Assembly (NCBI RefSeq): GCF_019279795.1
Contig: NC_056749.1
Coordinates: 571,356,486 to 571,420,485 of the forward strand
Reading direction: 5' to 3'
From: Protopterus annectens
Lineage: Eukaryota > Chordata > Ceratodontiformes > Protopteridae
Length of the DNA stretch: 64,000 nucleotides
Position numbers and translations under genes: made by a program. The notes beneath the pieces were generated by a model that saw only the letters and a list, made by a program, of their open reading frames with translations, was not told the origin of the DNA and ran no database searches. Below, piece by piece: positions 53,306-63,099 of the stretch. Position 1 is the stretch's first letter. The number at the start of each line of letters is the position of its first letter.

Positions 53306-53759
53306 ATAGATTAAGGATGGGGCACCAGGTGCCCTCTTTTCTGGGTACCAGAAAAAGTCTGGAGTAGAAGCCTTGGCCTATCTTTTCTGCAGGAATGTGC
53401 ACTACTGCCCTCAAAGAAAGGGAATGGATTTGCTTTTGAGCCTCTGCCCACTGAGTTGGTGGTAGATCTGGGAACCCTTTTGGGGTTGGAAGGGTGTGGA
53501 AGGAGAATTTGTTTCCCAGAGACACAATGTTCACAACCCATTGGTCCTTGGTAATGGTGGTCCAGGTGCTTGAGTGAAAGGAAAGTTTTCCTCCTAGGAG
53601 TAAGTGAAGGTGGGCAGAGAGGAGGTCGGGAGGAGGTGAGTCATTGTGAGTTCTTACCATAAAGGGGTGGCTTAGAACTCCCTGGTTTTGAAGTGGAGGT
53701 AATCCACTGCTTAGATCTCTGCATTCCCTGGGGCTGCTGTCTGGGGGGTCTGTTTCCAT
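53306..53759 (-). pseudogene. RT N-terminal fragment of D7
   Basis: LLGGKLSFHSSTWTTITKDQ, FHTLPTPKGFPDLPPTQWAE and GQGFYSRLFLVPRKEGTWCP, then homology ends. The RT palm with the catalytic Asp residues is absent. Confidence 0.85.
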
Positions 53760-55400
53760 GGGGCCTAAGCTGGGCCTGTTTACTCAGAGCAGGAAAGGAC
53801 CAGTGCTTGGAGGGAAAATGCCTGCTGAATCTAGGGGGCTGGACCTGTAAGAAATCTTTAACTGTTTGCATAGATTTTGCTTTTTCTTCCATCTTTTTTA
53901 AGACCTCTTCTGCCTTACTGCCAAATAAGTTGTCTTTGTGCAAGGGTGCATCCAACAATTTAGATTTGACATGATCTGGCAGGGGTTGTTCCTTAAGCCA
54001 TGCATGACTTCTAATGACAGATCCAGAGACTGCTACCCTGCAAGAAGCTTCTAGGGCGTCAAAGCCACAGTGCAAAGTGTGTTTAGCTACCTGACTTGTA
54101 GAATGTATTAAGGCTTGTAAATCTTTAGACAATTTAGTGGCCTGACAGGAATAGTAGCTGACGTGTATACTTTTTTACCCCATCTGTCCAATGCTCGGGA
54201 ATCCCTGTCTGAGGGTTGGGATTCTTAGCAGAGGTTGCTTTAATCCCTTTTGGCCCTTGAGAAATTATCTGAGGGTATTTGTGTGAGTCGTGGACTCTGT
54301 AGCACCTGTCTGGTTTTCTGGGAGCAGGAGATAGGGCATCGGGAGTCAAGCTGGATTTAAGGAAAACATCATCCACCACACCCAGCACTGGGGGGATGGC
54401 CAAGGTTCTGTGTTGCAGAAGACCTAGAAATTCCCTGAGTGTCTTTTTAGACTGAGAGTAGTCCTGACTCTCCCATTGGAAATGCTCCCTTAAAGTATGC
54501 AGGGTTTCCCCAAAGGAAAAATCCTCTGGGGGAGAGGCTGAAGGAATGGATTCCTCTGCATCAGAATCCTCATAAGTGGAGAGGGGCTGCATGTCTTCAT
54601 AGTCAGATGCATCAGATTCATCTGACTCTTGTTCAGACAAAACTACTGGGGACAGATCTCTTTTTCTTTTTGAGGGGGTAGCTTGGCTTCCCCTGATCAG
54701 CATGATAAGGTCTTCTGCCATTTTAAGCATTAGAGACTGAGGCAAGGTAGCAGACACCTGAGAGTGGGTAGTCAGTTTCTTGGGTGTGGTTCGAACCCTG
54801 GGCCTAAGAAACTCGGTTGTTTTAGAAAGAACAGTAGTCGCGAAAGAAGACGTCAGTTTCTGTCGAGATTCAGTGGTGCGAAGGACTTCCTCAGAAGCCA
54901 GTGCCTGCTCAGTGGCTCCTGACCCATCCAAGATAGAGACGACTGCAGGATCCTTAGACGAAGAAGAGTTTTGCAGCATACCAGACTCCGAAAGTGTCTC
55001 GGTAGCTGCCTGCGAATCAACTGAAGTGGGTATCAGGTGCTGCAAAAGCTCCTCACTGAGTACTGGAGTACTGACGACTAGCTTAACGGAAGCGTTGTCG
55101 GAAGGTTTGGACTTGTGTGGTCTGTCTCTGTCTTTATCTTTACATTTTTTTCGCAAGATCTGCTGTTGGATGGCTTACTGAAGCATTAACGGAATTCGAG
55201 GACTGTAAATGAAAATATCTAGCTACAGTAAGGGCCTGACGATGGATAGTTATGGCATTAAACAAAGCACAGAAGTGACAATGGGAGATGTCATGGTCTG
55301 GGCCTAGACAAGTGACACAGTAAGAGTGGAAGTCTCGGTGTGGGTACTTGCTTTCCACAGGCGAGACAATTATTAACTTTTTCTGACATTGGTTAGTGCA
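53641..55400 (-). pseudogene. gag of D7, nearly complete
   Basis: Starts near 55400 (MSEKVNN type in one frame; the longer frame reads VESKYPHRDFHSYCVTCLGP, so an indel lies near 55340). Cys/His cluster, then frame 55156-54134 is open for 340 codons with KDRDRPHKSK, LKMAEDLIMLIRGSQATPSK, SDAEESIPSASPPEDFSFG, TLHTLREHFQWESQDYSQSK and KPDRCYRVHDSHKYPQI. A shift near 54150 leads to frame 54132-53641 with GSVIRSHAWLKEQPLPDHVK and AEEVLKKMEEKAKSMQTVKD. It shows the unbroken form of the acidic-to-capsid junction that is shifted in D5 and deleted in D3. Confidence 0.85.
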
Positions 55401-55520
55401 AGAAAAAAGGATTCCCAACAGGGTACTTAGCTTTAGAAGACTTCAACTTCAATTCAGAAATGACACTCAGGCAGCGGCCAACTGGCACTTGTGTGAACTG
55501 CTTCTGTTTCAGGCTCCATG

Positions 55521-55705
55521 GCAAGAAAGGCTGATGTAATGGTATCGGCTGCCTTATTTTATACCACTGACGACCTGACGTTAGTCCTGAAGCGACAGCA
55601 ACTGATGTAGAAATACTAAGTATCTGGTATTCGGACCGGCCGAGGGCTACCCTGGCAGGGATAACACAAATGTGATGACTGCAACAGTGAGACACGGAGA
55701 ACATA
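55521..55705 (-). repeat. Right (5') inverted terminal repeat of D7
   Basis: Matches the right repeats of D3 and D4, including a minus-strand TATAAAAT near 55558-55565 and the outer 'gaacat' end. Confidence 0.8.
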
Positions 55706-56192
55706 TAGACCAGGAATATTATGCATGATTGTCAGTATAGTACAGCCAGTAAAACTGGAAGAAGGTAAGTATTCACTTTGAAGTACCACGCACAGTTTCC
55801 TTCCCCATACTAGTACACGCAAGCAGTACACTGAAAATTGTGTCACCAGATATTAAACTTTTATTCAGAAATATCATAGAACATTTAATACCACAGAAAT
55901 GAGAAAATGTTCTAATTCTGTTAAAAACAAGACCAGGTAGGAAAAGACAAATTCCCACTTTAAGAGCACAACCCAAATACTTAATATGTTTATAAAATCA
56001 GTTTTTCACACAAAATTGAAAAATAAGTCTAATAAACGGAGTAGAAGCACATGTAATTCCTGAGAGAAGCCAGTACTCTTAACGAGGAATACCACAAATA
56101 ACTGTATTTTTTTATATTAAGGTAAATCAGAAATAATACCAAAAATACTCAATAAAAATATTTATGAGAGGAAGGGATCCCCAAAAGGAGTC
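55706..56192. other. Stretch without a recognised gene
   Basis: AT-rich, no coding resemblance. Confidence 0.4.
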
Positions 56193-56830
56193 TTATCTGT
56201 TAGGTATGAAGTTTTTGACCGACTGTTGTTTCTCTGGAGCCAGACAGATTATTCTCCTTGAGGTGGCAGGAAAATACTGAAGATTTGCCTCAAGCTGGTT
56301 GATCATATACTTTCCTCCAAAGGGATGCCATCTGTCACCTGTCAGAGTGAGTGACAGGAAACACAGAGTTTTGGCAAGCTGGCCAGGTGCTGTATAATTG
56401 CAGGACACTACATTTAAGCTATTGCAGAAGTGTGAATGAAGAACTTCTAGGATATTACTCATATCACACCAGAAGATAATAACTGAGTCTGTCCACTAAG
56501 GAGCTGGCATCAACAGGAAAGTTGTTTACAGTTTAACTGTTGCTGGTCAACAGAGGCAATTCATGTACCCCCAATGATTCTCGATAAAGAGTATAGGAAT
56601 GTGTACCCCCACTGCTTGCTAAGATACCACACCGCTATCATGTTGTCAGTGCAGATACTTATCATACCCTGGGGTAGGGATTCCTGGAATGCCTGTCATG
56701 TAAGGACTGCCACTACCTACAATACAATGACATGTAAAATGGCCTCCATCTGTGTCCATACACCTTGGACAGTCTGCTCTTGACAATGCCCCCGTCCCAG
56801 GGCAGAGGCATTCATGGTATCTGCCACTAG
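56193..56830 (-). pseudogene. DIRS-like RNase H fragment D8
   Basis: A minus reading contains MISICTDNMIAVWYLSKQWG (near 56640), a clear match to the RNase H block TDNTTVMWYINKQGG of the other copies, preceded by LHVIVL and AVLT remains of the HINxxEL block. The frame 56462-56193 ends ICLAPEKQQSVKNF, which may correspond to the APDWP block of the methyltransferase-like module. The surroundings are too decayed to place in a subfamily. Confidence 0.6.
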
Positions 56831-57301
56831 TGGGGTAGGGGCTTGAAATTAGTTTCCTCTGGTCAGTAAAAAATTCTTTATACATACAAGATAACAGTTA
56901 TAACACACATCTGATGTTACAGGAATACAGGGTTAAGAAGGAACTTTTGTTTTTTTTTTTTACAAATGTTTGAATATAAAATTGCTGCATCTCACTGGCA
57001 AAATTTGTACATCTTGAACATTTTTCTTCACAAACATGAGAAGTATGCAGTATAACTTGGAAAACAGTGATAAATAAGACATTTCACTTCATACTTGTAA
57101 ATTTTGGTTTATCTATTAATTTCAACTAATTATATTTTTAAATGAAAGGAAGAACAGTTGTGCAAAATCTTACCATAACCATAGATGCACTTCTCTTCTA
57201 TGCTGCAGTATTCTTAACCTGTGGGATCTCCCGCCTGAAGGTGATCCGACGTTGGCCAGTATACAAAAGACTTGTACAACTGTAGGGTACATGGGAAGTC
57301 G

Positions 57302-57707
57302 GGGACTATATTATAAGAATGAAATGACGAAAGAGTGGACACACTTTCGTCGACACGTAAAACCCGAAGTCTGAAAACAGCGAAGTTACAGAACAGTGAT
57401 TTTTTTTTTCCCATGGAAAAAAATTGCTGTTCCAAAAAAAAAAAAAAAAATTATAAAGACAAAATAAAGTGGGAGACTTTGCCCCCACACCCACTGATGT
57501 GGGGGCTGTGCCCCCCTACTTAAATATACCAACTCCGAGATCGTACCATAGTGGAGAAAACAGCAGTCCCGAGAACTATCGGCGATTTTTCTTTCCTTGG
57601 GACAAAAAATTGCTGTTCTGTAACTTCGCTGTTATCAGACTTCGGGTTTTATGTGTCGACGAAAGAGGGTTCGCTCTTTCTTTGCTTCACTCTTCTAATA
57701 TAGACCC
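57302..57707. mobile_element. 406-bp foldback (MITE-like) DNA transposon
   Basis: Long inverted repeats of about 125 bp (57302-57425 and 57583-57707) with shared tips gggactatattataagaatg and gggtctatattagaagagtg and an inner block 'tcgtcgacac', 'aaaacccgaagtctg', 'acagcgaagttacagaacag'. A 9-bp duplication gggaagtcg flanks it (57293-57301 and 57708-57716). No coding capacity. A 9-bp duplication and long repeats fit Mutator-like elements. Inserted in the terminal region of D9. Confidence 0.85.
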
Positions 57708-57847
57708 GGGAAGTCGCACATAGGCTACTGTCAGACATAGGCCATCCTCAGAACTGAATGCTCCAGGAAGAATGCCAGACTAAGGATATAAAAGGTCAGT
57801 TCATCCAAGCAAAACAATAGACCAGGGGGAAGGAGGGAGGGATAGAA

Positions 57848-57955
57848 TACTGCAGCAGTGAAGAGAAGGACAGCTATGGTTATGGTAAGATTGTATACAA
57901 CTATTCCATGTCCTTCTATTCAATTGCTGCAGTATTCTTAACCTAAGGAAGAGTG
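57848..57955 (-). repeat. Internal complementary region of D9
   Basis: Contains agctatggttatggtaagat (complement of the D9 left tip, 57160-57190) followed by acaactattccatgtccttc and tgctgcagtattcttaacct, which repeats 57210-57230. Same logic as in subfamily A. Confidence 0.75.
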
Positions 57956-57962
57956 TCAAAGC

Positions 57963-59035
57963 TCAAGAAGGAAGGGAGGAGGAAGGAGCAGACGAGCTCT
58001 CAATGAAGCCATGTATAGCAAATCTGGCTCTGGATCTGGAAATGCCATACAGTTTGTAGTGTTTGTTAAAGATATGTACAGAAGACCAGGTGGCTGCTTC
58101 AAGAATGGCACTGTTGTCTAAACCCTTGAAGAATGCCTTAGAGGAAGCCACAGCCCTGGTAGAGTGGGACTTCATGGGTGATGAGAGGCTCTTTCCATGG
58201 AGGGTGTAACAAAGGCAAATAGTTTTTGAAATCCAAGAAGAAATAGTCTGCCTGGAAATGGGTAAACCTAGAGCCCTGGGATGAAAGTTCACAAGTAGCT
58301 GATCAGATTTCCTTATAGCTTTAGTCTTGTCCAGGTAAAACCTAAATTGTCTGTGTCCATCTTAGAAGTGTAGTACTGTCTCACTGTGGTTTTGTGGAGA
58401 AGGGAAGAAGGTAGGTAACTGAATGGACTGTTTAGGCAATAACTCATTAACCACTTTTGGCATAAAGGAAGGATTTGTTCTTAAGGATACTCTAGCCTTA
58501 TGAAATACCAAGAAGAGGGGCACCACCATAAGGGCTTAACGCTCCAACACCCTTCTGGCTGAGGTCAAGGCCAGTTGCAAAACAGTTTTCCAAGAGTAGT
58601 GTTTGAGGGAGGCTGAAAATATGAGCTCAGAAGGAGCTAAGGTCAGTTTTTCTAGACTAAAAGTAAGGTCCCAAGGAGGAGGAATAGGTTTCATGGGAGG
58701 CCTAATGTGAAGGATGCCCTTAAGGAATTGATTCACCTCATATCTGAACACTAGAGGGGGAGAAAGAGGCAGACAAGCAAAAATAGGGGGCGTGTGCTTT
58801 GACAGATGAGTAAGCCAAGCCAGCAGAGAGCAATTCACACAAGTAAGACAGAACCACTAGGATTCCCACTGTCAGTGGGTCTTGGTTCTTAGAGAGACAC
58901 CAGAATGAAAATCTCTTCCACTTGGAAACTTACGATTTTCTGGGATTGGGCTTTCTGGCCTGCTGCAAAACCATGAGCATGTCCTCTGAGAATAGGTGTC
59001 TGAAGGGGATTAGAATCCTATCACCCACATTGTCA
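57963..59035 (-). pseudogene. Tyrosine recombinase of D9, broken
   Basis: N-terminal FRHLFSEDMLMVLQQARKPN (59010) and SKWKRFSFW (near 58910). Then LKGILHIRPPMKP, WDLTFSLEKLTLAPSEL and the catalytic Arg in LALTSARRVLER (58838-58536). The C-terminal frame 58292-57963 has SRQTISSWISKTICLCY, HSTRAVASSKAFF (H-x-x-R) and WSSVHIFNKHYKLYG with the nucleophile Tyr. All catalytic residues are visible but several frame changes separate the parts. Confidence 0.8.
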
Positions 59036-59039
59036 GCTG

Positions 59040-59340
59040 TAGTGCTTATGAGGGGGTCTCATATGCAGCACTCCTTTTGTGAACTGTTTTACCACAAGAT
59101 AAGAAAAAGGGGGATCCACAGACAGACATGCAGAGATGGATAAGCCAATCTGAAGTAGATCACACAAATATTTCAAGACCAGAGAAACATTAACCTTAAA
59201 GGACCCCATGTTTCCATTTATGCACCACTTAAAAAAATTGTATCTATTTATAAACATTTGATTTTCTAGTAGCAGGTTTTCTGGTCTCCTTTAACAATTG
59301 CTGTACATCCTCATGAAACAAAAGCCTAAACATAGTCAAG
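59040..59340 (-). pseudogene. Tyrosine recombinase N-terminal fragment of D10
   Basis: FRLLFHEDVQQLLKETRKPA and TRKSN (59330-59240), then YLCDLLQIGLSISACLSVDP and VKQFTKGVLHMRPP (59190-59045). Equivalent to the D9 region at 58990-58680 but distinct in sequence. It stops before the catalytic Arg. Confidence 0.75.
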
Positions 59341-59409
59341 ACTGAATCATCCAGACTGTCCACTGAAGTTTTTCCAAACTGGGGTGTACCAGTGAGCTCT
59401 GAGACTGTG

Positions 59410-60200
59410 TGAGCAGATCCAGAGAGTGAGGAAGTTTGTGGTAATTGCCCTTGCCAATACCATTAACAGAATGACCAAGATTATCCTGGCCAATAGGGTG
59501 TCACCACAATAACCATTGGCATTTCTCTCTGAACTTTGAGAAGTATCTTCTGAATCAATGGGAAGAATAGAAACGCGTACCGGTACATTCCCATCCAAGA
59601 GAACAAGAATGTGTCTGTCTTCCAAGCATGGTTGCAAGGATGTCTGGAACAGAATTTTTCTAGTTGTCTGTTTTGAAAGGAGGCAGGTAGATCAATTTGA
59701 GGCACTCCCCACACCTGGACAAGATCCTGGAACACCACTGCCTTGAACTTCCACTTGTGTGGGTCTGGCCAGGATCTCCTCAGTCTGTCTGCCGCAACGT
59801 TCTGCTCTGACAGGATGTAAGAAGCCTGAAGAGTAAGAAAGAATACTGAAAAGCCAGTTCCCAGGCCTTTACTGCCAATTGACACAGCAGCTAAGACCTC
59901 ATACCCCCACCACATCACTGTGGCGTTGTCTGCAATCACCTGAAGAGGACCTGAAGTCCATAGGTGATGAAAAACGTTCAAGGCACGAATCAATGCAAAC
60001 ACCTCCTTGACACCAAAGTGCTTCCATGTATCCTTGGGCCCTCAAGCGGCTTCCCATTTTCACAACTCCCCATGCAAAGTTAGACAAATCTGTCTTGACA
60101 GATTGCATGGGTATCACAGGGGAGAATGGAAGTCCTGGACTGACACTCAACTGTTCTCTCCACCACTACAACTCTCGTCTCATGAAAGGAAGCAACAGTA
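59410..60200 (-). pseudogene. RNase H and methyltransferase-like end of D10 pol
   Basis: Frame 60002-59481 (173 codons): RALNVFHHLWTSGPLQVIAD with NATVMWW (RNase H), LQASYILSEQNVAADRLRRS, DPHKWKFKAVVFQDLVQVWG, then QIDLPASFQNRQLEKFCSRH, YAFLFFPLIQKILLKVQREM and VIVVTPYWPG. The upstream frame (60150-59899) has FAWGVVKMGSR. The NPPY-equivalent is FFP here. Frames are broken only a few times. Confidence 0.8.
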
Positions 60201-60244
60201 AATGGGTTTCCAGGGAATGAAGGAGCTGGGTCCAACAATTTAGG

Positions 60245-61442
60245 ACATACTGCTGAATTTTTCTCTCTTTTTCATTTCTCAAAGTCTTTTGGGTTTTTAA
60301 TACCATGATGGGAATGGACCCCATTCCTAAGTCAAAGTACGATTAAAGTTCATGAAAGTATTATTGTTCCAATCTTTGATATTAGCCAAAAGTGCTCTGT
60401 GCAGCACCCACAACGTGCAGAATATTAGCTCCTTCTGCAATTCATATGGATTTACGTGTGTTGGTAACATATCTTAGTACAACTGAAAATTCTTTTTTAT
60501 ATGACCTGTTGCTCCTACTACTACTGGAACTGTCTGGACATCCTTCCTCTACAGTGCCATCATTTCTGCGTGCAAATCTTGATATTTTATGACTTTGCGT
60601 CTCTCTGTATGTAAGACACTGTTGTCACTGGGTGTAGAAATTTGAATGATCAATGCAAATTTTGTCTTATCTTCATGGACTACTGTATCTGGTTTTCTCG
60701 CATCTATTTTTTGAACTGCTGTCAATGGGTGACCCCATGTGATATAAACTTTATCATTTTCTATATAATGCTTTGTGGATCATGTTTCCAGTGTTTTTCA
60801 ACTACTTCAGTATTACAATGTTTGCACAATCCCCAGGGAAACAGTCTTGCCACATTATTATGCCTTTCAGTATACAGTCCTTCTGCCATTAGTATATAAC
60901 ATCCAGAAACAAGATGTGTGACTGTTTCCAATTCTGTTTTACAAAACCTACATTTGTCTGTTTCTCCTACATGTTAAATGGACTTTGTAAATCAACATGT
61001 ATGTAGTCCACTATCTTGGGCTGCAAATATTAACCTTTTGTCTTTTGGTTTAAATTCACCTCTCCTTAACCATTCCTGTGTTTGATCCTGATCAACATGA
61101 GGTTGTTCCAAGAATTTTCTATACTTGCAACTATATTTATGCATTTTCCACATTTCTTACCTTCTCATCTGATCCTTCACCTTATATTCTTTCTTTTGTT
61201 GTTTTTTTTTTTTTTTTTTTTTTTGTACATTCAGTTACTGCCTGATTTTTAACTACTGGTTTGAATTCCATTCCCGCTTGACAGTGACATGCTTCTGCTA
61301 ATCTAAGCAGTGAAGTCATCTTAGACGTATTCTTCTCATGTTTTAAAACTTTCACTAAGTTTGGGTCTTGTGAGGTCAGCAGATATGTATGCAGTTCTAT
61401 GTTTGCAGATTTATACATGCAATCAATTTCAAGGAGGCCCAT
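60245..61442 (-). mobile_element. R2/R4-like LINE fragment (restriction-enzyme-like endonuclease type)
   Basis: Inserted between RNase H and RT of D10, same strand. Contains only the C-terminal part of a non-LTR element: the post-RT region, a Cys/His knuckle and the restriction-like endonuclease. A run of about 24 T on the plus strand (61201-61224) reads as Lys codons and may be an expanded internal A tract rather than a tail. No target duplication noticed. Confidence 0.75.
60420..61442 (-). pseudogene. R2/R4-like ORF C-terminus: CCHC knuckle and endonuclease
   Basis: Post-RT blocks: ELHTYLLTSQDPNLVKVLKH and EKNTSKMTSLLRLAEA (61420-61290), FLEQPHVDQDQTQEWLRRGE (near 61090), RLIFAAQDSGLHTC (near 61010). 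Knuckle: CRFCKTELETVTHLVSGC (near 60935). Then ARLFPWGLCKHCNTEVVEKH, HPLTAVQKIDARKPDTVVHE with DKTKFALIIQISTPS, the R-x-P-D ... D/K pattern of restriction-like endonucleases that cut the target site, and KYQDLHAEMM, VQTVPVVVGATGHIKKNF. Reading is continuous from about 60980 to a single TAG at 60549-60551 and resumes after it; shifts lie near the A tract and near 60990. The clade (R2, R4/Dong or NeSL) is not settled. Confidence 0.75.
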
Positions 61443-61449
61443 ACTTCCT

Positions 61450-62030
61450 TCAGAAGGGGTAATACATACTCTTGGATGGCATCAGTCCAAGAATTTTCAG
61501 GAATTCTCAGGCAGAGGTATCAACCTCCTGGAAAATTCCACAAACGCAGTTTGACAAGACAGGATCTTGTCTTCGGACAGAAAAGCCATTCTTTCAGTGG
61601 AGTTGATCAGACAACCTAGAAAGACAAGTCTTTTAGAGGGGGGGGTCAAGCAAGACTTCAGAAGGTTCAACTTGAACCCTACAAGACAGACTAAAGCCAA
61701 AGGATTCCAAACACTTGGATGGAGACTCTGCACAAATCAGCAAGTCGTCTATGGGAAAATGTGGATGTCCGCAGTCTAACAAAGGGCCACTACTGGGGAA
61801 AGGCATTTTGCATGCATTCAAGGAGCAGTGGATAGCCCAAAGGACAGTACAGAAAACTGAAATTGAGACCCCAGAGACAAGAAATCTCAGATACCTCCGG
61901 AAGCGATGAGCAATGGGGATATGATGATAGGTATCCTTTAAGTCCAGCAAACTCTTCTAAACTGTACATGCATCTCAACACAGACTTCCACATAAATTAG
62001 GGAAGTGGCAAAAATCCCAGGGAAAGAAGC
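61450..62030 (-). pseudogene. RT of D10 pol, decayed
   Basis: LDLKDTYHHIPIAHRFRRYL with RFLVSG (RT block A; 61950-61880), FPIDDLLICAESPSK (position of the YxDD block, near 61750) and LKSCLTPPSKRLVFLGCLIN with MAFLSEDK (61690-61560). The remaining RT entry region is not evident. Confidence 0.7.
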
Positions 62031-62049
62031 TGGCATAATCCATCTCAGT

Positions 62050-62489
62050 AGCTTTTAAAATATTTAACTGTCACTGTTTTATCTTGAGGGACCAGATTTA
62101 AAGAAGACATGGTCTTTTTATTAGAAATGGTAGCCAGGGACACAGATGCAGGGTTCACAAAGGGGCTTGGAGATCTGGCCTAATGGAGTATATTCCGAAT
62201 TTTCTAAACACTTTTTCAGGGAGAGCCTCAATAAGCAGAGGAGAATTACAAGCTTTCTTGAAAACATCCTTCAATGCCAGGATCACTGGAGAAGGGACTT
62301 AGGGACAGCCGCAGAGGATGTGCCTGACAGTTATGGTGCCAACACCACACCAAGGGACCTGAAGATAAAAGAAGACAAGTGGTCCAATAGCCTGCCCTTG
62401 GCTGAGTTTACTGCAGAGTCACAAGCCACAGGCTGTGGAATATTTTCTGCTTTATTTCTGTATTTTTTAGGTGCAAATGGAGTAGATGA

Positions 62490-62493
<4 letters not shown>
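62050..62493 (-). other. Probable gag remains of D10
   Basis: Position relative to RT implies gag, but I see no clear family motif. A plus-strand frame covers this span and has no domain. Low confidence. Confidence 0.3.

Positions 62494-62551
<58 letters not shown>
62494..62551. repeat. (TG)n microsatellite
   Basis: About 58 bases of uninterrupted TG. Confidence 0.95.
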
Positions 62552-62553
<2 letters not shown>

Positions 62554-63099
62554 TGGTGGAGTACAGTATCATAGTCCATTAAAACAAGGACAGAAAACTA
62601 GCCAGATTAGAACCAGCTACTGGAGAAACAATAAGCCCAATATCCAAATGAACAAAATTCCAATATTCATCCTTTAAATAGGTGTGAAATGACTGTTTCT
62701 ACAGGGGAACTAATAGAATACTGCACTGAGGCAAAATTCTGTAATCTCAGTAGTCAAACACTAAGCACATCTACACAACATAAAAAAAAACAATTAATCA
62801 AACAATTGTTAATTTCAGCCCCATATAGATAGAAACAGCCTAAATTAGCCTTAGACCAACAAATTAATTTAAACTTTTGGAAACAAAATCCTGGTCAGAA
62901 AAAAATGGTGCTAAAATTGACATTTAAATGAAACATTTGTTTAAAAAGTCATCAGAATTAAAATTACTAATATTCTTGAAGCTCTGAAGAAAAATAAAAT
63001 GATAAAAAAGAGTTTTTAATAAAGAATGCTTTTTATTCAGTCATTCTAAAAAGTAAAAATAAGGGAAGAAGAGTGAAAACTTTGCAAAAGAAACAAAGA
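62552..63099. other. AT-rich stretch without a recognised gene
   Basis: Very AT-rich; nothing recognisable. Confidence 0.5.

Larger units (their letters stand above)
53306..55705 (-). mobile_element. DIRS retrotransposon D7, subfamily A, 3'-truncated (2.4 kb)
   Basis: Right terminal repeat (55521-55705), complete gag and the first part of RT are present. Homology to D3 stops at about 53306, inside RT, where D6 gag sequence begins. The element is therefore missing the rest of pol, the recombinase, ICR and left repeat. Confidence 0.85.
57151..59040 (-). mobile_element. DIRS fragment D9, subfamily B, 3' end with recombinase
   Basis: Left tip at about 57151 (gaacagttgtgc), terminal repeat (interrupted by a foldback transposon), ICR at 57848-57955 and tyrosine recombinase. 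Homology ends near 59040 at the N-terminus of the recombinase, where a second recombinase N-terminal segment of another subfamily (D10) begins. gag and pol of D9 are absent. Confidence 0.75.
59040..62560 (-). mobile_element. DIRS fragment D10, subfamily C, lacking the recombinase C-terminus
   Basis: Read leftward: gag-like remains (about 62560-62050), RT (62030-61450), an R2/R4-like LINE insertion (61442-60245), RNase H and methyltransferase-like module (60200-59410), and a recombinase N-terminal fragment (59340-59040). The recombinase fragment repeats a domain already present in D9, so two elements are fused here. Confidence 0.7.

Noticed and set aside
53306-55705. D7 as an insertion splitting D6, with D6 continuing to the right
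   Set aside because: No D6 gag N-terminus is recognised right of 55705 and D7 lacks its left end, so a simple nested insertion is not supported; deletion or recombination is more likely.
60392-60899. Plus-strand open frames of 66 and 85 codons
   Set aside because: They lie opposite the R2/R4-like endonuclease reading, which has clear motifs.
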